DNA of 64,000 nucleotides, taken from contig CM054115.1 in NCBI GenBank assembly GCA_028673005.1, forward strand, positions 3,100,001 to 3,164,000, given 5' to 3'. This document shows, one piece after another, positions 36,871-48,900 of the stretch (its first letter is position 1; each line of letters opens with the position of its first letter). The notes beneath the pieces were generated by a model. That model made no database searches. It saw only the letters and a program-made list of their open reading frames with translations, and was not told the DNA's origin. Both the position numbers and the translations under genes were made by a program. This stretch comes from Tanypteryx hageni (Eukaryota; Arthropoda; Insecta; Odonata; Petaluridae).

Positions 36871-38014
36871 GGGGGGAAGCGATAGAGGGAGGAACGAAAG
36901 TAGAGGATGCGATAGAATGAGGAACGATCGAGGTGGAGGCGATAGACGGAGGAACGATAGAGGTGGAGGCTATAGAGTGGAGAATGGTAGTGGGGGAAGC
37001 GATAGAGGGAGGAACGATAGTAGAGGAGGCGATAGAGTGAGGAACGATCGAGGTGGAGGCGAAAGACGGAGGAACAATAGAGGTGGAGGCTATAGAGTGG
37101 AGAATGGTAGTGGGGGAAGCGATAGAGGGAGGAACGATAGTAGAGGATTCGATAGAGGGAGGAACGATTGAGGTGGAGGCGATAGACGTAGGAACGATAG
37201 AGGTGGAGGCTATAGAGTGGAGACTGGTAGTGGGGGAAGCGATAGAGGGAGGAACGATAGTAGAGGATGCGATAGAGTGAGGAACGATCGAGGTGGAGGC
37301 GATAGACGGAGGAACGACAGAGGTGGAGTCTATAGAGTGGAAAATGGTAGTGGGGGAAGAGATAGATCGATGAACGATAGTAGAGGATGCGATAGAATGA
37401 GGAACGATCGAGGTGGAGGCGATAGACGGAGGAACGATATAGGTGGAGGCTATAGAGTGGAGAATGGTAGTGGGGGAAGCGATAGAGGGAGGAACGATAG
37501 TAGAGGATGCGATAGAGGGAGGAACGATCGAGGTGGAGGCGATAGACGGAGGAACGATAGAGGTGGAGGCTATAGAGTGGAGAATGTTTAGGGGGGGAAG
37601 CGATAGAGGGAGGAACGAAAGTAGAAGAGGCGATAGAGGGAGGAACGATCGAGGTGGAGGCGATAGACGGAGGAACGATAGAGGTGGAGGCTATAGAGTG
37701 GAGAATGGTAATGGGGGAAGCGATAGAATGAGGAACGATAGTGGAGGAGGCGATAGAGGGAGGAACGAACGAGGTGGAGGCGATAGACGGAGGAACGATA
37801 GAGGTGGAGTCTATAGAGTGGAGAATGGTAGTGGGGGAAGCGATAGAGGGAGGAACGATAGTAGAGGAGGCGATAGAGTGAGGAACGATCGAGGTGGAGG
37901 CGAAAGACGGAGGAACGATAGAGGTGGAGGCTATAGAGTGGAGAATGTTTAGGGGGGAAGCGATAGAGGGGGGAACGATAGTAGAGGATGCGATAGAATG
38001 AGGAACGATCGAAG

Positions 38015-38045
38015 TGGAGGCGATAGACGGAGGAACGATAGAGTT
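38015..38045 (+). repeat. Site of a 360-bp difference between 13-kb copies
   Basis: Here copy 1 changes from the sequence equivalent to 51,000 to that equivalent to 51,390, skipping three monomers. The switch falls in the shared stretch GGAGGCGATAGACGGAGGAA, so it is an in-register homologous event. The first and second block I copies (6,785-7,170 and 29,280-29,660) have the longer form, which makes this a deletion in copy 1. Confidence 0.78.
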
Positions 38046-38404
38046 GGAGGTTATAGAGTGGAGAATGGTAGTGGGGGAAGCGATAGAGGAGGAATGATAG
38101 TAGAGGATGCGATAGAGGGAGGAACGATCGAGGTTGAGGCGATAGACGGAGGAACGATAGAGGTGGAGGCTATAGAGTGGAGAATGGTTAGGGGGGGACG
38201 CGATAGAGGGAGGAACGATAGTAGAGGATGCGATAGAGTGAGGAACGATCGAGGTGGAGGCGATAGACGGAGGAACGATAGAGGTGGAGGCTATAGAGTG
38301 GAAAATGGTAGTGGGGGAAGAGATAGAGGGATGAACGATAGTAGAGGAGGCGATAGAGGGAGGAACGATCGAGGTGGAGGCGATAGACGGAGGAAAGATA
38401 GAGG

Positions 38405-38445
38405 TGGAGGCTATAGAGTGGAGAATGGTAGTGGGGGATGCGATA
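38405..38445 (+). repeat. Site of a 120-bp difference between 13-kb copies
   Basis: Copy 1 reads directly into GGGGGATGCG, while copy 2 has one more monomer with GAGAATGCG and GATTGGAG (about 51,770-51,890). One complete monomer is missing here. The longer form is also present at 7,560-7,690 and 30,050-30,180. Confidence 0.78.
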
Positions 38446-41400
38446 GAGGGAGGAACGATAGTTGAGGATGCGATAGAGAGAGGAACGATCGAGGTGGAGG
38501 CGATAGACGGAGGAACGATAGAGGTGGAGGCGATAGACGGAGGAACGATAGAGGTGGAGGCTATAGAGTGGAGAATGGTAGTGGGGGAAGCGATAGAGGA
38601 GGAATGATAGTAGAGGATGCGATAGAGGGAGGAACGATAGAGGTGGAGGCTATAGAGTGGAGAATGGTAGTGGGGGAAGCGATAGAGGAGAAATGATAGT
38701 AGAGGATGCGATAGAGGGAGGAACGAACGAGGTGGAGGCGATAGACGGAGGAACGATAGAGGTGGAGGCTATAGAGTGGAGAATGGTAGTGGGGGAAGCG
38801 ATAGAGGGAGGAACGATAGTAGAGGAGGCGATTGAGTGAGGAACGATCGAGGTGGAGGCGAAAGACGGAGGAACGATAGAGGTGGAGGCTATAGAGTGGA
38901 GAATGTTTAGGGGGGGAAGCGATAGAGGGAGGAACGATAGTAGAGGATGCGATAGAATGAGGAACGATCGAAGTGGAGGCGATAGACGGAGGAACGATAG
39001 AGGTGGAGGCTATAGAGTGGAGAATGGTAGTGGGGGAAGCGATAGAGGGAGGTACGATAGTAGAGAGGCGAAAGAGGGAGGAACGATCGAGGTGGAGGCG
39101 ATAGACGGAGGAACGATAGAGGTGGAGGGTATAGAGTGGAGAATGGTAGTGGGGGAAGTGATAGAGGGAGGAACGATACTAGAGGAGGCGATAAAGGGAG
39201 GAACGATCGAGGTGGAGGCGATAGACGGAGGAACGATAGAGGTGGAGGCTATAGAGTGGAGAATGTTTAGGGGGGAAGCGATAGAGGGAGGAACGATAGT
39301 AGAGGATGCGATAGAATGAGGAACGATCGAGGTGGAGGCGATAGACGGAGGAACGATAGAGGTGGAGGCTATAGAGTGGAGAATGGTAATGGGGGAAGCG
39401 ATAGAATGAGGAACGATAGTAGAGGAGGCGATAGAGGGAGGAACGAACGAGGCGGAGGCGATAGACGGAGGAACGATAGAGGTGGAGGTTATAGAGTAGA
39501 GAATGGGAGTGAAGGAAGAGATAGAGGGAGGAACGGTAGTAGAGGAGGCGATAGAGGGAGGAACGATCGACGTGGAGGCGATAGACGGAGGAACGATAGA
39601 GTTGGAGGTTATAGAGTGGAGAATGGTAGTGGGGGAAGCGATAGAGGAGGAATGATAGTAGAGGATGCGATAGAGGGAGGAACGATCGAGGTTGAGGCGA
39701 TAGACGGAGGAACGATAGAGGTGGAGGCTATAGAGTGGAGAATGGTTAGGGGGGGACGCGATAGAGGGAGGAACGATAGTAGAGGATGCGATAGAGTGAG
39801 GAACGATAGAGGTGGAGGCGATAGACGGAGGTTCGATAGAGGTGGAGTCTATAGAGTGGAAAATGGTACTGGGGGAAGAGATAGAGCGATGAACGATAGT
39901 AGAGGAGGCGATAGAGGGAGGAACGATCGATGTGGAGGCGATAGACGGAGGAACGATATAGATGGAGGCTATAGAGTGGAGAATGGTAGTTGGGGAAGCG
40001 ATAGAGGGAGGAACGATAGTAGAGGATGCGATAGAGGGAGGAACGATCGAGCTGGAGGCGATAGACGGAGGAACGATAGAGTTGGAGGCTATAGAGTGGA
40101 GAATGTTTAGGGGGGGAAGCGATAGAGGGAGGAACGAAAGTAGAAGAGGCGATAGAGGGTGGAACGATCGAGGTGGAGGCGATAGACGGAGGAACGATAG
40201 AGGTGGAGGCTATAGAGTGGAGAATGGTAATGGGGGAAGCGATAGAATGAGGAACGATGGTAGAGGAGGCGATAGAGGGAGGAACGAACGAGGTGGAGGC
40301 GATAGACGGAGGAACGATAGAGGTGGAGGCGATAGACGGAGGAACGATAGAGGTGGAGGCTATAGAGTGGAGAATGGTAGTGGGGGAAGCGATAGAGGAG
40401 GAATGATAGTATAGGATGCGATAGAGGGAGGAACGATAGAGGTGGAGGCTATAGAGTGGAGAATGGTAGTGGGGGAAGCGATAGAGGAGAAATGATAGTA
40501 GAGGATGCGATAGAGGGAGGAACGAACGAGGTGGAGGCGATAGACGGAGGAACGATAGAGGTGGAGGCTATAGAGTGGAGAATGGTAGTGGGGGAAGCGA
40601 TAGAGGGAGGAACGATAGTAGAGGAGGCGATTGAGTGAGGAACGATCGAGGTGGAGGCGAAAGACGGAGGAACGATAGAGGTGGAGGCTATAGAGTGGAG
40701 AATGTTTAGGGGGGGAAGCGATAGAGGGAGGAACGATAGTAGAGGATGCGATAGAATGAGGAACGATCGAAGTGGAGGCGATAGACGGAGGAACGATAGA
40801 GGTGGAGGCTATAGTGTGGAGAATGGTAGTAAGGGAAGCGATAGAGGGAGGTACGATAGTAGAGAGGCGAAAGAGGGAGGAACGATCGAGGTGGAGGCGA
40901 TAGACGGAGGAACGATAGAGGTGGAGGGTATAGAGTGGAGAATGGTAGTGGGGGAAGTGATAGAGGGAGGAACGATACTAGAGGAGGCGATAAAGGGAGG
41001 AACGATCGAGGTGGAGGCGATAGACGGAGGAACGATAGAGGTGGAGGCTATAGAGTGGAGAATGTTTAGGGGGGAAGCGATAGAGGGAGGAACGATAGTA
41101 GAGGATGCGATAGAATGAGGAACGATCGAGGTGGAGGCGATAGACGGAGGAACGATAGAGGTGGAGGCTATAGAGTGGATAATGGTAATGGGGGAAGCGA
41201 TAGAATGAGGAACGATAGTAGAGGAGGCGATAGAGGGAGGAACGAACGAGGCGGAGCCGATAGACGGAGGAACGGTAGAGGTGGAGGTTATAGAGTAGAG
41301 AATGGGAGTGGGGGAAGAGATAGAGGGAGGAACGGTAGTAGAGGAGGCGATAGAGGGAGGAACGATCGACGTGGAGGCGATAGACGGAGGAACGATAGAG

Positions 41401-44047
41401 TTGGAGGCTATAGAGTGGAGAATTGTAGTGAGGGAAGCGATAGAGGGAGGAACGATAGTAGAGGATTCGATAGAGGGAGGAACGATTGAGGTGGAGGCGA
41501 TAGACGTAGGAACGATAGATGTGGAGGCTATAGAGTGGAGAATGGTAGTGGGGGAAGCGATAGAAGGAGGAACGATAGTCGAGAATGCGATAGAGGGGGG
41601 AACGATCGAGGTGGAGGCGATAGACGGAGGAACGATAAAGGTGGAGGCTATAGAGTGGAGAATGGTAGTGGGGGATGCGATAGAGGGAGGAACGATAGTA
41701 GAATATGCGATAGAGGGAGGAACGATCGAGGTGGAGGCGATAGACGGAAGAACGATAGAGGTGGAGGCTATAGAGTGGAGAATGGTAGTGGGGGAAGCGA
41801 TAGAGGAGGAATGATAGTATAGGATGCGATAGAGGGAGGAACGATCGAGGTTGAGGCGATAGACGGAGGAACGATAGAGGTGGAGGCTATAGAGTGGAGA
41901 ATGTTTAGGGGGGGAAGCGATAGAGGGAGGAACGAAAGTAGAGGATGCGATAGAATGAGGAACGATCGAGGTGGAGGCGATAGACGGAGGAACGATAGAG
42001 GTGGAGGCTATAGAGTGGAGAATGGTAGTGGGGGAAGCGATAGAGGGAGGAACGATAGTAGAGGAGGCGATAGAGTGAGGAACGATCGAGGTGGAGGCGA
42101 AAGACGGAGGAACAATAGAGGTGGAGGCTATAGAGTGGAGAATGGTAGTGGGGGAAGCGATAGAGGGAGGAACGATAGTAGAGGATTCGATAGAGGGAGG
42201 AACGATTGAGGTGGAGGCGATAGACGTAGGAACGATAGAGGTGGAGGCTATAGAGTGGAGACTGGTAGTGGGGGAAGCGATAGAGGGAGGAACGATAGTA
42301 GAGGATGCGATAGAGTGAGGAACGATCGAGGTGGAGGCGATAGACGGAGGAACGACAGAGGTGGAGTCTATAGAGTGGAAAATGGTAGTGGGGGAAGAGA
42401 TAGATCGATGAACGATAGTAGAGGATGCGATAGAATGAGGAACGATCGAGGTGGAGGCGATAGACGGAGGAACGATATAGGTGGAGGCTATAGAGTGGAG
42501 AATGGTAGTGGGGGAAGCGATAGAGGGAGGAACGATAGTAGAGGATGCGATAGAGGGAGGAACGATCGAGGTGGAGGCGATAGACGGAGGAACGATAGAG
42601 GTGGAGGCTATAGAGTGGAGAATGTTTAGGGGGGGAAGCGATAGAGGGAGGAACGAACGAGGCGGAGGCGATAGACGGAGGAACGATAGAGGTGGAGGTT
42701 ATAGAGTAGAGAATGGGAGTGAAGGAAGAGATAGAGGGAGGAACGGTAGTAGAGGAGGCGATAGAGGGAGGAACGATCGACGTGGAGGCGATAGACGGAG
42801 GAACGATAGAGTTGGAGGTTATAGAGTGGAGAATGGTAGTGGGGGAAGCGATAGAGGAGGAATGATAGTAGAGGATGCGATAGAGGGAGGAACGATCGAG
42901 GTTGAGGCGATAGACGGAGGAACGATAGAGGTGGAGGCTATAGAGTGGAGAATGGTTAGGGGGGGACGCGATAGAGGGAGGAACGATAGTAGAGGATGCG
43001 ATAGAGTGAGGAACGATAGAGGTGGAGGCGATAGACGGAGGTTCGATAGAGGTGGAGTCTATAGAGTGGAAAATGGTACTGGGGGAAGAGATAGAGCGAT
43101 GAACGATAGTAGAGGAGGCGATAGAGGGAGGAACGATCGATGTGGAGGCGATAGACGGAGGAACGATATAGGTGGAGGCTATAGAGTGGAGAATGGTAGT
43201 TGGGGAAGCGATAGAGGGAGGAACGATAGTAGAGGATGCGATAGAGGGAGGAACGATCGAGCTGGAGGCGATAGACGGAGGAACGATAGAGTTGGAGGCT
43301 ATAGAGTGGAGAATGTTTAGGGGGGGAAGCGATAGAGGGAGGAACGAAAGTAGAAGAGGCGATAGAGGGTGGAACGATCGAGGTGGAGGCGATAGACGGA
43401 GGAACGATAGAGGTGGAGGCTATAGAGTGGAGAATGGTAGTGGGGGATGCGATAGAGGGAGGAACGATAGTTGAGGATGCGATAGAGGGAGGAACGATCG
43501 AGGTGGAGGCGATAGACGGAGGAACGATAGAGGTGGAGGCGATAGACGGAGGAACGATAGAGGTGGAGGCTATAGAGTGGAGAATGGTAGTGGGGGAAGC
43601 GATAGAGGAGGAATGATAGTATAGGATGCGATAGAGGGAGGAACGATAGAGGTGGAGGCTATAGAGTGGAGAATGGTAGTGGGGGAAGCGATAGAGGAGA
43701 AATGATAGTAGAGGATGCGATAGAGGGAGGAACGAACGAGGTGGAGGCGATAGACGGAGGAACGATAGAGGTGGAGGCTATAGAGTGGAGAATGGTAGTG
43801 GGGGAAGCGATAGAGGGAGGAACGATAGTAGAGGAGGCGATTGAGTGAGGAACGATCGAGGTGGAGGCGAAAGACGGAGGAACGATAGAGGTGGAGGCTA
43901 TAGAGTGGAGAATGTTTAGGGGGGGAAGCGATAGAGGGAGGAACGATAGTAGAGGATGCGATAGAATGAGGAACGATCGAAGTGGAGGCGATAGACGGAG
44001 GAACGATAGAGGTGGAGGCTATAGTGTGGAGAATGGTAGTAAGGGAA

Positions 44048-44070
44048 GCGATAGAGGGAGTGGAGAATGG
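44048..44070 (+). repeat. Out-of-register block junction, copy 1
   Basis: Sequence of the 5,046-kind (AAGGGAAGCGATAGAGGGAG) switches to TGGAGAATGG, the order found from 15,443 onward. The join falls inside subunits, with perhaps a 3-bp shared GAG. Most other block junctions keep the 30-bp register, so this one points to a different joining mechanism. Confidence 0.78.
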
Positions 44071-44942
44071 TAGTGGGGGAAGCGATAGAGGGAGGAACGA
44101 TAGTAGAGGAGGCGATTGAGTGAGGAACGATCGAGGTGGAGGCGAAAGACGGAGGAACGATAGAGGTGGAGGCTTTAGAGTGGAGAATGTTTAGGGGGGG
44201 AAGCGATAGAGGGAGGAACGATAGTAGAGGATGCGATAGAATGAGGAACGATCGAAGTGGAGGCGATAGACGGAGGAACGATAGAGGTGGAGGCTATAGA
44301 GTGGAGAATGGTAATGGGGGAAGCGATAGAATGAGGAACGATAGTAGAGGAGGCGATAGAGGGAGGAACGAACGAGGCGGAGGCGATAGACGGAGGAACG
44401 ATAGAGGTGGAGGTTATAGAGTAGAGAATGGGAGTGGGGGAAGAGATAGAGGGAGGAACGGTAGTAGAGGAGGCGATAGAGGGAGGAACGATCGACGTGG
44501 AGGCGATAGACGGAGGAACGATAGAGTTGGAGGCTATAGAGTGGAGAATGGTAGTGAGGGAAGCGATACAGGGAGGAACGATAGTAGAGGATTCGATAGA
44601 GGGAGGAACGATTGAGGTGGAGGCGATAGACGTAGGAACGATAGAGGTGGAGGCTATAGAGTGGAGAATGGTAGTGGGGGAAGCGATAGAAGGAGGAACG
44701 ATAGTAGAGGAGGCGATAGAGGGAGGAACGATCGAGGTGGAGGCGATAGACGGAGGAAAGATAGAGGTGGAAGCTATAGAGTGGAGAATGGTAGTGGGGG
44801 AAGCGATAGAGGGAGGAACGATAGTAGAGAATGCGATAGAGGGAGGAACGATCGAGGTGGAGGCGATAGACGGAGGAACGATAAAGGTGGAGGCTATAGA
44901 GTGGAGAATGGTAGTGGGAGATGCGATAGAGGGAGGAACGAT

Positions 44943-45002
44943 AGTAGAATATGCGATAGAGGGAGGAACGATAGTAGAATATGCGATAGAGGGAGGAACG
45001 AT
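44943..45002 (+). repeat. Doubled B subunit, copy 2
   Basis: The same pair of GAATATGCG subunits as at 16,325, present because block II was copied to this place. The two halves are identical. Confidence 0.85.
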
Positions 45003-45903
45003 CGAGGTGGAGGCGATAGACGGAAGAACGATAGAGGTGGAGGCTATAGAGAGGAGAATGGTAGTGGGGGAAGCGATAGAGGGAGGAACGATAGTAGAGG
45101 ATGCGATAGAGGGAGGAACGAACGAGGTGGAGGCGATAGACGGAGGAACGATAGAGGTGGAGGCTATAGAGTGGAGAATGGTAGTGGGGGAAGCGATAGA
45201 GGGAGGAACGATAGTAGAGGAAACGATAGAGTGAGGAACGATCGAGGCGGAGGCGAAAGACGGAGGAACGATAGAGGTGGAGGCTATAGAGTGGAGAATG
45301 TTTAGGGGGGGAAGCGATAGAGGGAGGAACGATAGTAGAGGATTCGATAGAGGGAGGAACGATTGAGGTGGAGGCGATAGACGTAGGAACGATAGAGGTG
45401 GAGGCTATAGAGTGGAGAATGGTAGTGGGGGAAGCGATAGAGGAGGAATGACAGTAGAGGATGCGATAGAGGGAGGAACGATCGAGGTTGAGGCGATAGA
45501 CGGAGGAACGATAGAGGTGGAGGCTATAGAGTGGAGAATGTTTAGGGGGGGAAGCGATAGAGGGAGGAACGATAGTAGAGGATGCGATAGAATGAGGAAC
45601 GATCGAGGTGGAGGCGATAAACGGAGGAACGATAGAGGTGGAGGCTATAGAGTGGAGAATGGTAATAGGGGAAGCGATAGAATGAGGAACGATAGTAGAG
45701 GAGGCAATAGAAGGAGGAACGAACGAGGTGGAGGCGATAGACGGAGGAACGATAGAGGTGGAGGCTATAGAGTGGAGATTGGTAGTGGGGGAAGCGATAG
45801 AGGGAGGAACGATAGTAGAGGAGGCGATAGAGTGAGGAACGATCGAGGTGGAGGCGAAAGACGGAGGAACGATAGAGGTGGAGGCTATAGAGTGGAGAAT
45901 GGT

Positions 45904-45924
45904 AGTGGGGGAATGACGGAGGAA
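45904..45924 (+). repeat. Out-of-register deletion scar, copy 2
   Basis: This is the same GGGGGAATGACGG junction as near 17,412, at offset 28,499. Identical breakpoints show that it arose once and was then copied with block II. Confidence 0.8.
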
Positions 45925-48900
45925 CGATAAAGTTGGAGGCTATAGAGTGGAGAATAGTAGTGGGGGAAGTGATAGAGGGAGGAACGATAGTAGAGGAGGC
46001 GATAGAGGGAGGAACGATCGAGGTGGAGGCGATAGACGGAGGAACGATAGAGGTGGAGGCTATAGAGTGGAGAATGTTTAGGGGGAAGCGATAGAGGGAG
46101 GAACGATAGTAGAGGATGCGATAGAATGAGGAACAATCGAGGTGGAGGCGATATACGGAGGAACGATAGAGGTGGAGGCTATAGAGTGGAGAATGGTAAT
46201 GGGGGAAGCGATAGAATGAGGAACGATAGTAGAGGAGGCGATAGAGGGAGGAACGAACGAGGTGGAGGCGATAGACGGAGGAACGATAGAGGTGGAGGCT
46301 ATAGAGTAGAGAATGGGAGTGGGGAAGAGATAGAGGGAGTAACGATAGTAGAGGAGGCGATAGAGGGAGGAACGATCGACGTGGAGGCGATAGACGGAGG
46401 AACAATAGAGTTGGAGGCTATAGAGTGGAGAATGGTAGTGGGGGAAGCGATAGAGGGAGGAACGATAGTAGAGGATTCGATAGAGGGAGGAACGATTGAG
46501 GTGGAGGCGATAGACGTAGGAACGATAGAGGTGGAGGCTATAGAATGGAGAATGGTAGTGGGGGAAGCGATAGAGGGAGGAACAATAGTAGAGGATGCGA
46601 TAGAGTGAGGAACGATCAAGGTGGAGGCGATAGACGGAGGAACGATAGAGGTGGAGGCTATAGAGTGGAAAATGGTAGTGGGGGAAGAGATAGAGGGATG
46701 AACGATAGTAGAGGAGGCGATAGAGGGAGGAACGATCGAGGTGGAGGCGATAGACGGAGGAAAGATAGAGGTGGAGGCTATAGAGTTAAGAATGGTAGTG
46801 GGGGAAGCGATAGAGGGAGGAACGATAATAGAGAATGCGATAGAGGGAGGAACGATCGAGGTGGAGGCGATAGACGGAGGAACGATGGAGGTGGAGGCTA
46901 TAGAGTGGAGAATGGTAGTGGGGGATGCGATAGAGGAGGAATGATACTAGAGGATGCGATTGAGGGAGAAACGATCGAGGTTGAGGCGATAGACGGAGGA
47001 ACGATAGAGGTGGAGGCTATAGAGTGGAGAATGGTAATGGGGGAAGCGATAGAATGATGAACGATAGTAGAGGTGGCGATAGAGGGAGGAACGATCGAGG
47101 TAGAGGCGATAGACGGAGGAACGATAGTAGAGGAGGCGATAGAGAGAGGAACGATCTAGGTGGAGGCGATAGACGGAGGAACGATAGAGGTGGAGGCTAT
47201 AGAGTGGAGAATGTTTAGTGGGGAAGCGATAGAGTGAGGAACGATAGTAGAGGATGCGATAGAATGAGGAACGATCGAGGTGGAGGCGATAGACGGAGGA
47301 ACGATAGAGGTGGAGGCTATAGAGTGGAGAATGGTAATGGGGGAAGCGTTAGAATGAGGAACGATAATAGAGGAGGCGATAGAGGGAGGAACGATCGAGG
47401 TGGAGGCGATAGACGGAGAAACGATAGAGTTGGAGTCTATAGAGTGGAGCATGGTAGTGGGGGAAGCGATAGAGGGAGGAACGATAGTAGAGGATTCGAT
47501 AGAGGGAGGAACGATTAAGGTGGAGGCGATAGACGTAGGAACGATAGAGGTGGAGGCTATAGAGTGGAGACTGGTAGTGGGGGTAGCGATAGAGGGAGGA
47601 ACGATAGTAGAGGATGCGATAGAGTGAGGATCGATCGAGGTGGAGGCGATAGACGGAGGAACGATAGAGGTTGAGTCTATAGAGTGGAAAATGGTAGTGG
47701 GGGAAGAGATAGAGGGATGAACGATAGTAGAGGAGGCGATTGAGGGAGGAACGATCGATGTGGGTGCGATAGACGGAGGAACGATAGAGGTGGAGGCTAT
47801 AGAGTGGAAAATGGTAGTGGGGGAAGCGATAGAGGGAGGAACGATAGTAGAGGATGCGCTAGAGTGAGGAACGATCGAGGTGGAGGCGATAGACGGAGGA
47901 ACGGTAGAGGTGGAGGCTATAGAGTGGAAAATGGTAGTGGGGGAAGAGATAGAGGGAGGAACGGTAGTAGAGGAGGCGATAGAGGGAGGAACGATCGACG
48001 TGGAGGCGATAGACGGAGGAAAGATAGAGGTGGAGGCTATAGAGTGGAGAATGGTAGTGGGGGAAGCGATAGAGGGAGGAACGATAGTAGAGAATGCGAT
48101 AGAGGGAGGAACGATCGAGGTGGAGGCGATAGACGGAGGAACAATGGAGGTGGAGGCTATAGATTGGAGAATGGTAGTGGGGGATGCGATAGAGGGAGGA
48201 ACGATAGTTGAGGATGCGATAGAGGGAGGAACGATCGAGGTGGAGGCGATAGACGGAGGAACGATAGAGGTGGAGGCGATAGACGGAGGAACGATAGAGG
48301 TGGAGGCTATAGAGTGGAGAATGGTAGTGGGGGAAGCGATAGAGGAGGAATGATAGTATAGGATGCGATAGAGGGAGGAACGATAGAGGTGGAGGCTATA
48401 GAGTGGAGAATGGTAGTGGGGGAAGCGATAGAGGAGAAATGATAGTAGAGGATGCGATAGAGGGAGGAACGAACGAGGTGGAGGCGATAGACGGAGGAAC
48501 GATAGAGGTGGAGGCTATAGAGTGGAGAATGGTAGTGGGGGAAGCGATAGAGGGAGGAACGATAGTAGAGGAGGCGATTGAGTGAGGAACGATCGAGGTG
48601 GAGGCGAAAGACGGAGGAACGATAGAGGTGGAGGCTATAGAGTGGAGAATGTTTAGGGGGGGAAGCGATAGAGGGAGGAACGATAGTAGAGGATGCGATA
48701 GAATGAGGAACGATCGAAGTGGAGGCGATAGACGGAGGAACGATAGAGGTGGAGGCTATAGTGTGGAGAATGGTAGTAAGGGAAGCGATAGAGGGAGGTA
48801 CGATAGTAGAGAGGCGAAAGAGGGAGGAACGATCGAGGTGGAGGCGATAGACGGAGGAACGATAGAGGTGGAGGGTATAGAGTGGAGAATGGTAGTGGGG

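Larger units (their letters stand above)
34705..47689 (+). repeat. 13-kb higher-order unit, copy 1
   Basis: This segment of 12,985 bp is followed immediately by a second copy of 13,465 bp. The offset is 12,985 up to about 38,015, 13,345 to about 38,410 and 13,465 after that. Copy 1 thus lacks 360 and then 120 bp, exactly three and one monomers. Internally it is a mosaic of block I fragments (to 36,870; 38,000-41,880; 42,640-44,050), a 13.5-14.4-kb type segment (36,870-37,720 and 41,880-42,640) and block II (44,059-47,689). Private substitutions seen here include GAATGGAG near 46,545, GAGTGAGG near 47,234 and GAGCATGG near 47,450. Confidence 0.88.

Noticed and set aside
44048..44070. Transposon or retroelement insertion point
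   Set aside because: The sequence on both sides is satellite, with no inserted foreign DNA, target-site duplication or terminal repeats.
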